Source: Leptospira wolffii serovar Khorat str. Khorat-H2
GTDB taxonomy: Bacteria; Spirochaetota; Leptospiria; Leptospirales; Leptospiraceae
Reading direction: 5' to 3'
Assembly: GCF_000306115.2 (NCBI RefSeq)
Contig: NZ_AKWX02000004.1
Coordinates: 544,501-608,500, forward strand
Length of the DNA stretch: 64,000 nt
Below are positions 16,682 to 26,545 of this stretch, in pieces. Position 1 is the first letter of the stretch. The number at the start of each line of letters is the position of its first letter. A program made the translations under genes and the position numbers. The notes beneath the pieces are model-generated. The model searched no databases. It worked only from the letters and a program-made list of their open reading frames with translations, and was not told the origin of the DNA.

Positions 16682-18715
16682 CTACTTCACTCTGTGGGCG
16701 AATACAACATCCGGAATTCTTTTCAGGTTTCCTAGGATCTCCTTCAATTGATCCAAATGTTCCACCTCGACCATGAAACGGGCCATAAGAGTATCCTTTT
16801 GCACGGTGGAGGCGCCGGCTTCCAGTATATTGGTTTGGGTGCCAGATATACTCTTCACCATTTCCAGATAAATCCCCTGGCGATCCCTTGCCTTCACTTC
16901 CAATCGGACCGGAACTGGTTCGGTTTGACCGTAATCCCAATCCACACTGATCTGACGCAATTGCTCTTCTTCTCTTTGCTTAAGGGCAACGGCACAATTC
17001 TTCTTATGGATGGAAACGCCCCGACCTCGGGTCACAAATCCGATGATCTGATCTCCTGGGAGAGGAGAACAACAACCGGAAAGACGTACTGGAATGTCCC
17101 TGAGCCCTGCAACTAGAATTCTTCCTTCTGCTGCCTGACCCTGGTGCTGCACATGTTTAGCGGCTTTTTCGGCAGGCTTTTTCTTGAGTTCCTCCAGAAC
17201 CTCCGCGTTAAGCGTAAGCTCTCCCGCATGTTCTGCCCCTTGCTCCAGATCCCGATGAGTCTCTTCCCTGAGTTTTCGGAAATAGGCCCTTAGTTTTTGA
17301 CGAGCGGAAGGAGTCTTAACGATTCTGAGCCAGATAGGAGAAGGCTTGGATCTTTTGTCCACAACCACTTCTACCTGGTCCCCGCTCCTTAATTCCGTGC
17401 GAAGAGGAATCATTCGTCCGTTGATCTTCGCTCCCTTGCAATGCAGTCCGACATCCGTATGGATCCTGAAAGCGAAATCCAAGACGGTCGCCCCCTTGGG
17501 CAGCTGTATAATCTCGCCCTTAGGAGTGAAGACGAAGACTTCGTCCTCGTGCAGATCGTATTTCAGTTCTTCCAAGAATTCCTTGGGATCCAAGGCGGAA
17601 TCCTGCCAGGATTGTAAGACCTCCAACCATTTTACGGTGAGATGTCTTTCATTCGCATGAGTCTTTCCTTCTTTGTATACCCAGTGAGCTGCGATTCCGT
17701 ATTCAGCGATCGCATTCATTTCGGAAGTGCGAATCTGTACCTCCAAAGGTTTTCCGTCCGGACCTATAACGGTCGTATGGAGGGACTGGTACATATTGGT
17801 CTTGGGAGTGGCGATATAATCCTTGAATCTTCCCGGAACGGGAGACCAAAGAGTATGCACGATTCCTAATACACCGTAACAATCCTTGATCTCGTCCGTA
17901 ATGATTCGAATGGCTCTCAGATCGAAGATTTCGTCGAAGGTTTTTTCCTTCGTTTTCATCTTCCTATAAATGGAGAAGAAGTGCTTGGCCCTGCCCTCCA
18001 CCACGGCGTTGATTTGGATCTCCGCGAGCCTCTGTTTTAGGATGAGCTGCAATTTTTCGATATATTCTTCGCGTTCGGATTTCTTAACGTTGATCCGCTT
18101 CTTGATGTCCTGGTAATCGTCCGGAAAAATCACCTGGAAGGCAAGGTCTTCCAATTCGGATTTTACGGAATAGATACCGAGACGACCTGCGATAGGCGCG
18201 TATAAGGAAAGCGTTTCGTTCGCTATCCTTCTCTGCTTTTCGGGAGGTTGGAAGGAAAGAGTTCTCATATTATGCGTCTTGTCCGCAAGCTTGATGAGAA
18301 TGACCCGAATATCCTGGATGGTTGCGATGATGATTTTACGTATATTTTCCGCAGCCTCGGTCTCCCTGGACTGACTCTTGATCTCGGAGATTTTGGTCAC
18401 TCCCTCCACTAGTTGGGTGACCTCCGTTCCGAAATCCCGGACCATTTCCTCCCGGGTGTATTTGGTGTCCTCGATCACATCATGGAGGATCCCCGCCGCG
18501 ATGACTTTTTCATCCAGACCCAACTCGAAGAGTATAAAGCCGACTTGGAGAGGGTGAACGATATAAGGCTCTCCCGAAAGACGGAATTGTCCATGGTGGG
18601 ATTCGTCCGATACCTTATATGCCTTCTCGACCAATTCCAGGGCGTCGAGTCCCATACTGTCTCGAACGCCTTCGAAGAGCATTTCCTTTGTAGCAGGTGC
18701 CTTTATAAATCCCAT
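16682..18715 (-). CDS. relA: Bifunctional (p)ppGpp synthetase/hydrolase (RSH)
   Basis: A 677-residue long RSH enzyme that makes and degrades the stringent-response alarmone (p)ppGpp. Domains in order: an HD hydrolase (YIVHPLQVGF and GILHDVIEDT, about 45-90), the synthetase with FDLRAIRI, GRFKDYIATPK and YQSLHTTV (about 240-330), TGS (VFVFTPKGEII, about 390), a zinc-finger-like segment (SGCCSPLPGD), and a C-terminal ACT domain (about 600-677). Both active sites look intact, so it is probably the only long RSH, as in other leptospires. The ATG overlaps the nadC stop (TGATG), implying coupling to NAD synthesis. Whether relA or spoT is the better name is a matter of convention. Confidence 0.95.
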   Translation of the reverse strand: MGFIKAPATKEMLFEGVRDSMGLDALELVEKAYKVSDESHHGQFRLSGEPYIVHPLQVGFILFELGLDEKVIAAGILHDVIEDTKYTREEMVRDFGTEVTQLVEGVTKISEIKSQSRETEAAENIRKIIIATIQDIRVILIKLADKTHNMRTLSFQPPEKQRRIANETLSLYAPIAGRLGIYSVKSELEDLAFQVIFPDDYQDIKKRINVKKSEREEYIEKLQLILKQRLAEIQINAVVEGRAKHFFSIYRKMKTKEKTFDEIFDLRAIRIITDEIKDCYGVLGIVHTLWSPVPGRFKDYIATPKTNMYQSLHTTVIGPDGKPLEVQIRTSEMNAIAEYGIAAHWVYKEGKTHANERHLTVKWLEVLQSWQDSALDPKEFLEELKYDLHEDEVFVFTPKGEIIQLPKGATVLDFAFRIHTDVGLHCKGAKINGRMIPLRTELRSGDQVEVVVDKRSKPSPIWLRIVKTPSARQKLRAYFRKLREETHRDLEQGAEHAGELTLNAEVLEELKKKPAEKAAKHVQHQGQAAEGRILVAGLRDIPVRLSGCCSPLPGDQIIGFVTRGRGVSIHKKNCAVALKQREEEQLRQISVDWDYGQTEPVPVRLEVKARDRQGIYLEMVKSISGTQTNILEAGASTVQKDTLMARFMVEVEHLDQLKEILGNLKRIPDVVFAHRVK

Positions 18716-19626
18716 CAGTTATCAGTCCGTATGTCCAAACCCAAATCCAAGAATCTAGTAGTATGCGTCAGGTATCCCATACTCACTCCAACTCCCGGAA
18801 ATTCCGAGAGGGCCTCCAATTTTTCCGGAGTGATACCTCCGGAGCATTCGATAAGAATGTTCCGATTTTTTTCCTTCGACCTTTTATAAGCGGTTCTCGT
18901 ATCCGGAATACTAAAATTATCCAGCATCAAAACATCGGGCTCCGCGTTAAGCGCATCTTCCAACTGCTCCAAGGAATCGATCTCCAGCTCGACCAGCCTA
19001 CCGGGAAAACCGTCTCGTATCTTTCCTACCGGAATTTTTGCGCTTTCGAACATCGCTAGATGATTATCTTTGATCATTGCCATTTCGGAAAGATCCAATC
19101 TATGGTTGGAGCCCCCCCCGCAATACACCGCGTATTTAGCGAGCTTTCTATAACCGGGTAGAGTCTTACGGGTATCCAAAATCATGATACCCTTGGATCC
19201 GTATTGATCCACCACCTTTCTAGTCGTACTCGAGATTCCGGAAAGATATTGTAGGAAGTTTAGAAGGATTCTTTCCACTCTAAGCAAAGAGAGAAGGGAA
19301 CCTTGTATGATTGCGATCGTATCTCCGGCGTGAAATCTATCTCCGTCCGAGAATCGAAAATCGAATTTCAAATCTCCCCCGGAAAGTTTGGCCAAAACCT
19401 CTGAGACCCCCCTTCCGCAAAGAACCCCTTCTTCCCTTGCGTTCAAATTGGCGACGGCCTTTTTGTCCGGAGGAAAAAGGGAAACGGATGTAATATCTTG
19501 GTCCGGGCAATCCTCGTCCCAGGCCATTTTTGCCAGAGGAAAATAATCCTCTTCCGTCAATTGGGATATAGGCTTGGTATAAGCCCGTTTCACTTTCGTT
19601 TCACCGTTACGGAAAGTCTTTCTCAT
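18715..19626 (-). CDS. nadC: Nicotinate-nucleotide pyrophosphorylase (carboxylating)
   Basis: Converts quinolinate and PRPP to nicotinate mononucleotide, CO2 and pyrophosphate, the last committed step of de novo NAD synthesis before the common pathway. The 303-residue length is normal. The signature LDTRKTLPGYRKLAKYAV with CGGGSNHR and MIKDNHL is present from about 165 to 200, followed by IDSLEQLEDA and DVLMLDN near 230-245 and ECSGGI near 270. The first 20 or so residues are basic and variable, so a start a few codons downstream cannot be excluded. It overlaps the RSH gene by one base. Confidence 0.95.
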   Translation of the reverse strand: MRKTFRNGETKVKRAYTKPISQLTEEDYFPLAKMAWDEDCPDQDITSVSLFPPDKKAVANLNAREEGVLCGRGVSEVLAKLSGGDLKFDFRFSDGDRFHAGDTIAIIQGSLLSLLRVERILLNFLQYLSGISSTTRKVVDQYGSKGIMILDTRKTLPGYRKLAKYAVYCGGGSNHRLDLSEMAMIKDNHLAMFESAKIPVGKIRDGFPGRLVELEIDSLEQLEDALNAEPDVLMLDNFSIPDTRTAYKRSKEKNRNILIECSGGITPEKLEALSEFPGVGVSMGYLTHTTRFLDLGLDIRTDN

Positions 19627-19666
19627 GGAAAATGTGAATCAAGCGGAATTATCCCGAACCCGTTTC

Positions 19667-19693
19667 AAAAAAAAAGCCCGGAAAACTCCGGGC
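19667..19693 (-). terminator. Rho-independent terminator after the LysM lipoprotein gene
   Basis: Read on the minus strand, GCCCGG and CCGGGC form a 6-bp all-GC stem with a six-base loop, followed by nine T residues. It sits 39 bp past the stop of the LysM lipoprotein gene and upstream of nadC, so it separates the two transcription units. Confidence 0.9.
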
Positions 19694-19731
19694 CATTTTA
19701 GTTCGAATTCAGTGAGTTGCTAAAATTTCGA

Positions 19732-21339
19732 TCAGCGGTCTTCTTCCGCTTCTTGGTCTCCGGAATCGCTAGGAGGTACATCCTGTTGCGGCTGGTCTTC
19801 TTGTTCCGGCTGAGTAGGATTCGTATCCTCTTCTTCCGGAGCATCAGTGCTTGCAGGAGGAGCTTCTTCCTTCTTCTTGTCCTCGGTGACCGCCTCTACC
19901 TTATCGCTTCCGCTAGTTTTCTTAGGCGCCTTTTTAGGATCGAATTTAGTCGATCCCTTAGCAGGAGGAATCAAGAGAACTTGTTTCGGATAAATCAGAT
20001 TCGGGTTACGGATTTTGCCTTTATTTGCCTCGTAGATTCTTCTCCAAAGCTTGGAAGTACCGTAATGCTGTTTGTAAGCCGCGATTCTCCAGAGACAATC
20101 CGCTGGAACTTTCTTACGAACTACGTATTTCTTCCAACCCTCGGGAAGTTCTCCGGATCCGGAAGTGCTGGTAGTCGTTCCTTCGCCTTTGGTTTTTCCG
20201 GAACCGTCCTCGGTCCCTTCTTCTCCGGAACCTTTACGGCCTGCAACGGAACTGCCGGTGCGAATTCTTTCCGCGATATCGTCCGATTGATCCACTACGA
20301 TACGAGAGAGACGGATCGCCTCTTCGGATCTTGCGATGGAATCTTCATATTTCTCGGAAGTGTATAATTCCTCAGCGGAAGCCAAAGACTCGTCGGCTGC
20401 CTTCAGATTTTCATCCGCTCTTTGGTAAGAAGTCTGTAGATCCTTGCTGGATTTCAGTTTGGATTGATCGATTCCGGCCAGTTTATTCTTAGCCTTACCG
20501 ATACCATCCTTAGCTTCCTGCTTTTTCTTAGCGGCATAGGATTGGATATTTTTTGCGACTAGCTCCGCCGATTTTTTGCGGATATCATCGATTTCGGAAT
20601 AACCTTCTTTGATTTTTCCGGAATCGATTTTGGATTTGGCCGCATTCAGACGATCTCTAGTCTGAGCGACTTCAGGATCCTGTCCACCGGCATAACGATC
20701 CGCATCGTCTAGATTCTTCTCGATGTCGGCCAAAGAATCAATCAATTGCTGCTTTTGAGAAAGAGCTAACGCCTTTGCGTCCGCAGCGGATTTCTTAGAA
20801 TCTAAGTATTTCTTATTGCTTTGCTCGTATTGTTCGAAAGCTGCCAGACGAGTCTTCAGTTTTGCGTCGTCGCTGGATTCTTTCGGGTAAGATTCGAGAG
20901 TGCGATCCGCGCTATCACGGAGGGTATCCCCTTCTTTCTTGAGCTCTACCGCATTATTGAAAGGTTCCGCCGCAAGCTGGGAAGCATACGCCTCGTCAGC
21001 CTCGTCGATCGCCGCTCCCGCTTGCTTCTTGGACTCGTCCGTCAACTGAGGATAGGATTTTTCCAGAGCGTCGTAGGCTTTATTCTTAGCATACTCCGCG
21101 CTTTTCTTGGTTTCTCCTAAGTCCTCGTTAGAAGCTTTTTCGTGAGCGGTTAAAAGACTTTTACGAGCTTCTTCGAATTCTCCGGAAGCGTATCTTTCCG
21201 CTCCCGCTTCCTTTGCCCGAGTGATTGCTGTTTTTGCCTCCGCCAATTCCTTGACGGGGAGTTCCGACCCGCAAGCGACTAAGAAACCAAGGGTTGCTAA
21301 CGCAAGCGAGGGAAGCGAGATAGCTCGAAAAGTTTTCAT
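19732..21339 (-). CDS. LysM-domain lipoprotein, LruA/LipL71-like
   Basis: A 535-residue lipoprotein with lipobox LVAC (Cys23). The central region (about 25-350) is helical, Ala/Lys/Glu-rich and made of repeated units (AEAKTAITRAKEAGAERYAS and similar), like the DUF4398 repeats of spirochetal envelope proteins. A LysM-like peptidoglycan-binding domain lies at about 405-465, beginning YVVRKKVPADCLWRIAAYKQ and ending QVLLIPP. The last 75 residues are very acidic and Pro-rich. The architecture matches my memory of leptospiral LruA/LipL71, a lipoprotein recognised in recurrent uveitis, but I cannot confirm orthology. It probably links the outer membrane to peptidoglycan. A strong terminator follows it. 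Confidence 0.85.
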   Translation of the reverse strand: MKTFRAISLPSLALATLGFLVACGSELPVKELAEAKTAITRAKEAGAERYASGEFEEARKSLLTAHEKASNEDLGETKKSAEYAKNKAYDALEKSYPQLTDESKKQAGAAIDEADEAYASQLAAEPFNNAVELKKEGDTLRDSADRTLESYPKESSDDAKLKTRLAAFEQYEQSNKKYLDSKKSAADAKALALSQKQQLIDSLADIEKNLDDADRYAGGQDPEVAQTRDRLNAAKSKIDSGKIKEGYSEIDDIRKKSAELVAKNIQSYAAKKKQEAKDGIGKAKNKLAGIDQSKLKSSKDLQTSYQRADENLKAADESLASAEELYTSEKYEDSIARSEEAIRLSRIVVDQSDDIAERIRTGSSVAGRKGSGEEGTEDGSGKTKGEGTTTSTSGSGELPEGWKKYVVRKKVPADCLWRIAAYKQHYGTSKLWRRIYEANKGKIRNPNLIYPKQVLLIPPAKGSTKFDPKKAPKKTSGSDKVEAVTEDKKKEEAPPASTDAPEEEDTNPTQPEQEDQPQQDVPPSDSGDQEAEEDR

Positions 21340-21392
21340 TTTATTTGCACCAAAGATAGAGGGATCGTTTTTATGGGACTCGCCTTTAATTC

Positions 21393-21728
21393 TTATTTAA
21401 AGGCAGCGACTGCGTCCGGCTCGTTATCAAAGATCTCGAAGAAAGACGTCAATTTAGTAAGCTCGAACACCTTGCGCACGGAACCCGCGACATTGATGAT
21501 CTTAAGTCCTCCCTGATATTTCTTTAAATTCGAGAGGCTGGAAATCAGAGCGCCGATCCCGGATGAGTCAATATACGAGACCTTTTCCAGGTTGATAATG
21601 GTATAGTATTTCTGCTCTTCAATGAGCTTTGCGATCACATCCTTAATTTCCGGGGCGTTGTATAAATCGATCTCCCCGTTAATGTCCAGAATTACGATGT
21701 TACCGCTTTCCCTTCTGGTGATTTCCAT
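21393..21728 (-). CDS. STAS-domain anti-sigma factor antagonist
   Basis: A 111-residue STAS protein with the canonical phosphorylation motif YIDSSGIGAL (Ser55 next to Asp54). It is expected to bind an anti-sigma kinase when unphosphorylated, releasing a sigma factor or other partner. It is only distantly similar to the STAS protein at 1.6-1.9 kb, which has Asn in place of the Asp. No kinase, phosphatase or sigma gene is adjacent. It lies between tgt (upstream on the same strand) and the LysM lipoprotein gene, with gaps of about 70 and 53 bp. Confidence 0.92.
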   Translation of the reverse strand: MEITRRESGNIVILDINGEIDLYNAPEIKDVIAKLIEEQKYYTIINLEKVSYIDSSGIGALISSLSNLKKYQGGLKIINVAGSVRKVFELTKLTSFFEIFDNEPDAVAAFK

Positions 21729-21797
21729 AAAAAATCAGCAACTCCTTTATATATCTATTTGAACCACCCTACAATAGGGGGGTCATTCTCTATATAG

Positions 21798-22922
21798 TCA
21801 ACGAGAAATTTCCGCTGTTTCGTACAAATTTTTCCATTTAGCGAAAAACTCGGAAAAAGTACCGGCGGAGATGGATTCTCTGAGATCCGTCATGAACTTT
21901 TTCATAAAATTCAAATTATGATACGTGCTGAGTGAGAAGGCGCTCAGTTCTTTCACATGATGCAGGTGTCTGATATACCCGATGCTGTATCTTTTGCAGA
22001 CTCTGCAGTCGCATTCCGGGTCCATGGGCTCGTCCGAGAACTTCCATTTCTCGTTTCGGAGATTGACTTTTCCTCTAGAAGTGAAGACCTGCCCGTTCCT
22101 AGCGTTCCGAGTCGGAAGAACACAGTCGAACATGTCCACTCCGTTCCGTACTCCGTCCAAAATATCCGGCACGGTTCCCACTCCCATGAGGTAGAGAGGC
22201 CGAGATCTGTCCGTATGAGGAGCGATTCCTTCCATGGTTCGTACGAAATCGGGCCGAGGCTCTCCTACGGAGAGTCCTCCAATCGCGATTCCGGAAAAAG
22301 GAAGCGAACGAATCTTCTCCAAACTCTCCAGTCGGAGCTCCAAATTGGTTCCACCTTGGAAAATTCCGAAAAGATTCTGACCTCTAGTATCCTTTTGCCA
22401 ATAATCCGCAGCGATTTCCGCCCAACGATGCGTCCGATCCAAGGCCTGTTTGACCCGAGCGATATCTCCGTCTCCCGGAGGGCAATCGTCTAACACCATC
22501 ATGATATCCGAACCTATCTCTCTTTGGATATCGATCACCTTTTCCGGAGTAAAAAAATGGGGACTCCCATCTATATGGGATCGAAACTCCACTCCCTCCT
22601 GGCGAAATTTTACGAGAGAATTCAAACTGAAAACTTGGAAGCCCCCACTGTCAGTCAGAAGAGCCTTTTTGTACGAGACGAAGTTCTTGAGCCCTCCGAA
22701 CTTGCGTAGTACCTCCACTCCCGGGCGAAGATAAAGATGGTATGTGTTTCCTAGAATGAGTTCAAAACCTAGGTCGTCTATATCGTCGGAATCCAGAGAC
22801 TTGATAGCTCCTCTAGTACCTACCGGCATGAATACTGGCGTCGGAATTTCTATTCCGTTTAGATAAAGCGTTCCAGTTCTAGCATAAGAGCCGGGGTCCT
22901 GGACTCCGGAGCGAAATATCAT
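21798..22922 (-). CDS. tgt: tRNA-guanine transglycosylase
   Basis: Exchanges guanine 34 of tRNAs with GUN anticodons for the queuosine precursor preQ1. The 374-residue length is typical. Visible motifs are [13 protein letters not shown] (active-site aspartate, about residue 93), [33 protein letters not shown] (second aspartate region), and the zinc site with Cys residues in CDCRVCKR followed by a His in LHHVKEL. The start ATG overlaps the stop of fur as ATGA, so the two are translationally coupled. Identification is secure. Confidence 0.96.
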   Translation of the reverse strand: MIFRSGVQDPGSYARTGTLYLNGIEIPTPVFMPVGTRGAIKSLDSDDIDDLGFELILGNTYHLYLRPGVEVLRKFGGLKNFVSYKKALLTDSGGFQVFSLNSLVKFRQEGVEFRSHIDGSPHFFTPEKVIDIQREIGSDIMMVLDDCPPGDGDIARVKQALDRTHRWAEIAADYWQKDTRGQNLFGIFQGGTNLELRLESLEKIRSLPFSGIAIGGLSVGEPRPDFVRTMEGIAPHTDRSRPLYLMGVGTVPDILDGVRNGVDMFDCVLPTRNARNGQVFTSRGKVNLRNEKWKFSDEPMDPECDCRVCKRYSIGYIRHLHHVKELSAFSLSTYHNLNFMKKFMTDLRESISAGTFSEFFAKWKNLYETAEISR

Positions 22923-23407
22923 TTCTTATTCGGGCAAGCAGGATCCAAGCAGGAACCGTAAATGTTCAGACTATGACCGGTGATCTTAAATCCGTTACTA
23001 GCCGCAGCTTGCTCCTGCAATTGCTCGATTCTCTCGTCTACGAATTCTACGATTCTTCCGCAGTCTATGCAGATGATATGGTCGTGATGCGTATGTCCGA
23101 TGATATGTTCGTAGTATTTGTAATCCTGACCGAAATTATGCTCCTGCAATAATTTGGCCTCTACCATGATAGAGAGAATACGATAGATCGTAGCCTTGGA
23201 AATCTTATCCCTCTGATCCTTGAATTCCTCCAAGAGACTTTCCGCGGTAAAATGGTTATGGAGGGAAAATATCCTTTCCGCCACCAACATCCTTTGGCTC
23301 GTGATCTTCAGACCTTTTTTTTGCAAATAATCGGCAAAGGTCTTCATCTCCATCCGTATGGAGTCGTTTATGGTCTTAAGGATTTCGGCTTCTCTGTCTT
23401 TGTTCAT
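22919..23407 (-). CDS. fur: Fur family metal-dependent repressor
   Basis: A 162-residue Fur-family regulator with an N-terminal winged helix (about 18-90) and a C-terminal dimerisation and metal domain. Metal ligands appear in [18 protein letters not shown] and a second CxxxxC (GSCLDPAC) near the C-terminus, giving two CxxC-type zinc pairs. The residue that is Asp in peroxide-sensing PerR proteins (Asp104 of B. subtilis PerR, five after the second Cys) is Glu here, favouring an iron-type Fur over PerR. Leptospires carry several Fur homologues, so the exact role is open. It overlaps tgt by ATGA, an unusual partnership. Confidence 0.88.
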   Translation of the reverse strand: MNKDREAEILKTINDSIRMEMKTFADYLQKKGLKITSQRMLVAERIFSLHNHFTAESLLEEFKDQRDKISKATIYRILSIMVEAKLLQEHNFGQDYKYYEHIIGHTHHDHIICIDCGRIVEFVDERIEQLQEQAAASNGFKITGHSLNIYGSCLDPACPNKK

Positions 23408-23563
23408 GTTTTATGTGAGTTCGGTTCGGTGTCGTCGTCTTGGGATCGAGACCGAAAATCACGGGAATCGATCTGCCTTTTTCAAATAAGGGCTCAGATA
23501 CCGGAATTTTCAAGTTTAAATTTCGGCGCCGGGAACCCGAATGATTCCAAAGGATTGGAAGCT

Positions 23564-24115
23564 TTAGTCGTCGATTTTGCCCGTTATGGAATAATACCAG
23601 GCTCTTTCCATTTCCTCCGCGATACGGACGGAGAGAATTCTCAAGAGTCTAGCCTGGGCCTGGGTTTCACTTTCTATGAAACCCACTTGATCCGAATAGA
23701 TGATCCTCGCAGGGATCTCACTTCTTTCCAAGGGGATTTTCTCTCCTCCTGCCTTCTGCAATTCTACCCTACAAACCACGAACATTTCCTTGCTGAGTTG
23801 CTGCCCTCCCTGGTCCAAAAGGGCTCCGACTTGTTGGTAATGACTGATCTCTCCATAGATCCTATAAGCCGCCTGGGATTTTTCCCTAGTCTGTATGAAC
23901 CTTCCCCGGTAATTGATCTCTTGCTTTACCATATCCGAAAGCATGGTATGCATTCCTATCCCGTAGGAATTGTTTCTAAAATTCTGTACATAGACGGTAC
24001 GCTTTTCGTCCGGGATGGGAATCCCGTCTATCTTGGGCGGATTTCCGGGCTCTCTATGAAAATAAGAGCAGGAAAATAGAAGAAGTAGAAAGGATGCCCT
24101 GGCAAAAAACCGCAT
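23564..24115 (-). CDS. lptE: LptE-like LPS-assembly lipoprotein
   Basis: A 183-residue lipoprotein with lipobox LFSC (Cys16). The mature protein follows the LptE pattern: a strand-loop VYVQNFRNNSYGIGMHTMLSDM, then QEINYRGRFI, then YRIYGEISHYQ, and later a long C-terminal helix. LptE plugs the LptD barrel and helps place LPS on the outer leaflet. Leptospira makes LPS and is known to have Lpt components. It has its own unit: fur begins 156 bp downstream and the M23 peptidase gene diverges upstream. Family assignment rests on pattern and size. Confidence 0.78.
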   Translation of the reverse strand: MRFFARASFLLLLFSCSYFHREPGNPPKIDGIPIPDEKRTVYVQNFRNNSYGIGMHTMLSDMVKQEINYRGRFIQTREKSQAAYRIYGEISHYQQVGALLDQGGQQLSKEMFVVCRVELQKAGGEKIPLERSEIPARIIYSDQVGFIESETQAQARLLRILSVRIAEEMERAWYYSITGKIDD

Positions 24116-24206
24116 ATCTTTCAGGCTCTTCCTAAGGATCGGGGGAGCAAGAAAATTTCAGGGATTCCTGCTTTACATTTTGGGGGAATCGATCCTGAAT
24201 TCGCAA

Positions 24207-26027
24207 ATGGGAAAATCTTTCCAAGATACGAGGGGCCGATTCTCCCTGATACTTTACGGCCTATTCTTCTTAATTTTATTCGTACCGAACGGAGAGAGAC
24301 GGGGAGGAGAAAACGATTCTAAAATCACTTCCATTTCCAGCATTCCCCCCCAACCCATCCCACCTAAGAAGAATGTTTGGGATGATCTAAGTCCGGAAGT
24401 GTTGGACGATCTGGGAGGTTTGGGTTTCCCCATGGAATGGGAGACTCCCATCTCGGGATCTTATGCTGAATACCGGGTCCACCACCTTCATATGGGCTGC
24501 GATTTTAAGACCTTCCATGCAAACGGAATTTCCGCATTGGCTCCGTTTGCTGGATCGGTGGAGTCCATCGGTCAGTCCCAAAAAGGCTACGGTTTGAACT
24601 TAGTAGTAAAATCTTCCGCATCCAATCTCAAGGCTAAATTCGCGCATTTGCTGGATTTGAAAGGGATCCGAAAGGATCTGGAACTACTACGCGAAGCGTT
24701 ATTTCTACTCAGCGGAGGAGAATTCCAAGTTAAACTTCCTCCGAACTGGTTCTCTTTTCCCAAAGGAGAGGCGTTGGCTAGACTGGGAGAATCCGGAACA
24801 GGAGTCAGTCATCTTCATTTCGAATTGCATTTACCGAACGGAACCTTGAACCCTCTTCCCTATCTTCCTCTCCGGGGAAAGGATAGATATTCTCCCGAAC
24901 TACTCTTACTGTATGTGGACGCCGAAGACGGAACCCAGTTACGTCTTCCTCTCCAAAAAAAATCGGAAGGAGTTTATTCCATTCCGGAAGACCAAAAATT
25001 GAAATTAGGAGGAGGAATCCGCTTTAGGATCGGTGCCTATGATTTCATGACTTCCAAGAATAAGAATAATCTTTTCTTTGCGGGAGTCTATTCCGAGGGA
25101 GTTTCCCTTTACGAAAGATCCTTTAGAGGGATGAGCTACGAAGAGGCGAGAAACCACCAAGATATCTTCGATTCCAATCGTTCTTCTCTGAATCCTCCCG
25201 TTTACGTTTACAATTTGTTTCCCACAAAGGGACCTAGCGTAGACCTGAAGAATTATCCTGTAGGTAGCACGGCAAAAATCCTACTAAAAGCCTCCGATCA
25301 TGCTGGTAATATTTCCTCCCTCCCTCTGGAAATAGAAGTAACCGCTTCTTCTTCTAAAAAACCTTCTCCGACGAAAACGGAATTCTCCTCCTTGGACGGT
25401 TTGCTCAGAATCAAAACTCCCGCCAAAACAACTTACGGGCAAGGACAGCTAACGTTCAGAACCATTCCGGACTTGAATAAAGAATTACCTCTTCCCGAAG
25501 GACTGAAATCCAAAGGAATCGCCTATGAATTGGAATCCTCGGATCTCTCTTGGGTGGGAGAAGCGGAACTCCAATGGAGAGGGATAGCCCTAGGACGAAA
25601 AGACGGTATCTATATCTTCGACAAGGCGGCCAATCGTTGGTCCGCGCTTAGGCAAAAAGGTCCGGTTAGCATGATTACAAAGTTGGGAGTGCTTGCGGTA
25701 CTGACCGACGAAGCCAAGCCCATGGTAAGTCATCCGTATCTTATCACCCGTCATAGAAGGGTAAAAGGCGCGGAAGAAGAAGGTTGGGAAGAAAGATTGT
25801 ACGCTATTTCCGATCTGGGTTCCGGGTACGCGGGAGGAGCGGAAGTACTACTCGAAGGAGAACCTTATCCGAGCGAATTCGACGCGGATAGAAAAATGCT
25901 AATATTGCATTTTCCCAAATCTTTTGCGAACTGGAAAAGAAAACTCTTCCTACAGATTCGAATCAAGGACAGAGCGGGGAATATTTCGGACTGGTTCACG
26001 GATCTGATCCGTTTTTCGGAAATCTAA
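24207..26027 (+). CDS. M23 family metallopeptidase, envelope protein
   Basis: A protein of about 606 residues with an N-terminal membrane or signal segment (about 12-27). The LytM/M23 domain lies at about 70-230. Its zinc ligands are visible in HLHMGCD (the HxxxD site) and HLHFELH (the HxH site), so it should be an active peptidoglycan endopeptidase rather than a degenerate one. The LytM fold is interrupted by an insertion between about residues 145 and 180. The remaining 370 residues form beta-rich modules with DRAGNISDWF-like repeats (DHAGNISS at about 360) suggesting Ig-like domains. The start is uncertain: ATG at 24207 or TTG at 24180, neither with a good ribosome binding site. Confidence 0.85.
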   Translation: MGKSFQDTRGRFSLILYGLFFLILFVPNGERRGGENDSKITSISSIPPQPIPPKKNVWDDLSPEVLDDLGGLGFPMEWETPISGSYAEYRVHHLHMGCDFKTFHANGISALAPFAGSVESIGQSQKGYGLNLVVKSSASNLKAKFAHLLDLKGIRKDLELLREALFLLSGGEFQVKLPPNWFSFPKGEALARLGESGTGVSHLHFELHLPNGTLNPLPYLPLRGKDRYSPELLLLYVDAEDGTQLRLPLQKKSEGVYSIPEDQKLKLGGGIRFRIGAYDFMTSKNKNNLFFAGVYSEGVSLYERSFRGMSYEEARNHQDIFDSNRSSLNPPVYVYNLFPTKGPSVDLKNYPVGSTAKILLKASDHAGNISSLPLEIEVTASSSKKPSPTKTEFSSLDGLLRIKTPAKTTYGQGQLTFRTIPDLNKELPLPEGLKSKGIAYELESSDLSWVGEAELQWRGIALGRKDGIYIFDKAANRWSALRQKGPVSMITKLGVLAVLTDEAKPMVSHPYLITRHRRVKGAEEEGWEERLYAISDLGSGYAGGAEVLLEGEPYPSEFDADRKMLILHFPKSFANWKRKLFLQIRIKDRAGNISDWFTDLIRFSEI

Positions 26028-26043
26028 ATAATTCGAAATTCTC

Positions 26044-26508
26044 ATGAATCGAAAATTAAAATTCATAATCATCTCGGTAGTCATACCTTTTTGGATACTG
26101 TTCGCCGTTTTGTTTTTCACCGCCATCTATTACAACGTTCGCGATTTCTATAAACTCTGGAAATTCAAAATGGGCATTCTCTCGGAAGAAAGTGTCCAAC
26201 TTATACACCCCAAGACGTTTAAATTCGATGCACCGCTTCAATTTAACACTTCCGACAGGAAAGTATTATCGTATGAACTTACTTTGATCTATGAGGGAGG
26301 ACAAACGGAGCTGGATGAGGAATTGAAGACGGCGGAGAATTTTTTCTGGTTCTCCACATCGGGCCAACTTGCCGAGTTATCTTCCGATAAATTCGAAAAC
26401 GAAAACGAATTTCTGAGATTACAGAAAGGAATCCAAGTATTAATAAACGACAATTTGCGCTGCGGTAGAATCGAAAAAGCCGTTCTTCTAAAACAAAAAT
26501 CCCTTTAA
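26044..26508 (+). CDS. Hypothetical single-pass membrane protein
   Basis: A 154-residue protein with one strong membrane helix at residues 6-30 after a basic start, and a soluble C-terminal part of about 120 residues that is acidic and shows no family I know. It begins 16 bp after the stop of the M23 peptidase gene on the same strand and is followed by a terminator, so the two form a two-gene unit. A role near the cell wall is possible from context only. Confidence 0.68.
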   Translation: MNRKLKFIIISVVIPFWILFAVLFFTAIYYNVRDFYKLWKFKMGILSEESVQLIHPKTFKFDAPLQFNTSDRKVLSYELTLIYEGGQTELDEELKTAENFFWFSTSGQLAELSSDKFENENEFLRLQKGIQVLINDNLRCGRIEKAVLLKQKSL

Positions 26509-26545
26509 TAAGAGAAAGATCTAATACCAAAAAACCTCGGACATA

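Noticed and set aside
16584..16940. N-terminal extension of the solute-binding lipoprotein
   Set aside because: It lies inside the RSH gene in another frame, lacks relation to SBP proteins, and the signal peptide begins at the TTG at 16583.
19738..20367. Long plus-strand frame opposite the LysM lipoprotein gene
   Set aside because: It is a shadow of the repetitive, low-complexity coding sequence on the minus strand; Arg/Phe/Ser-rich with no motif.
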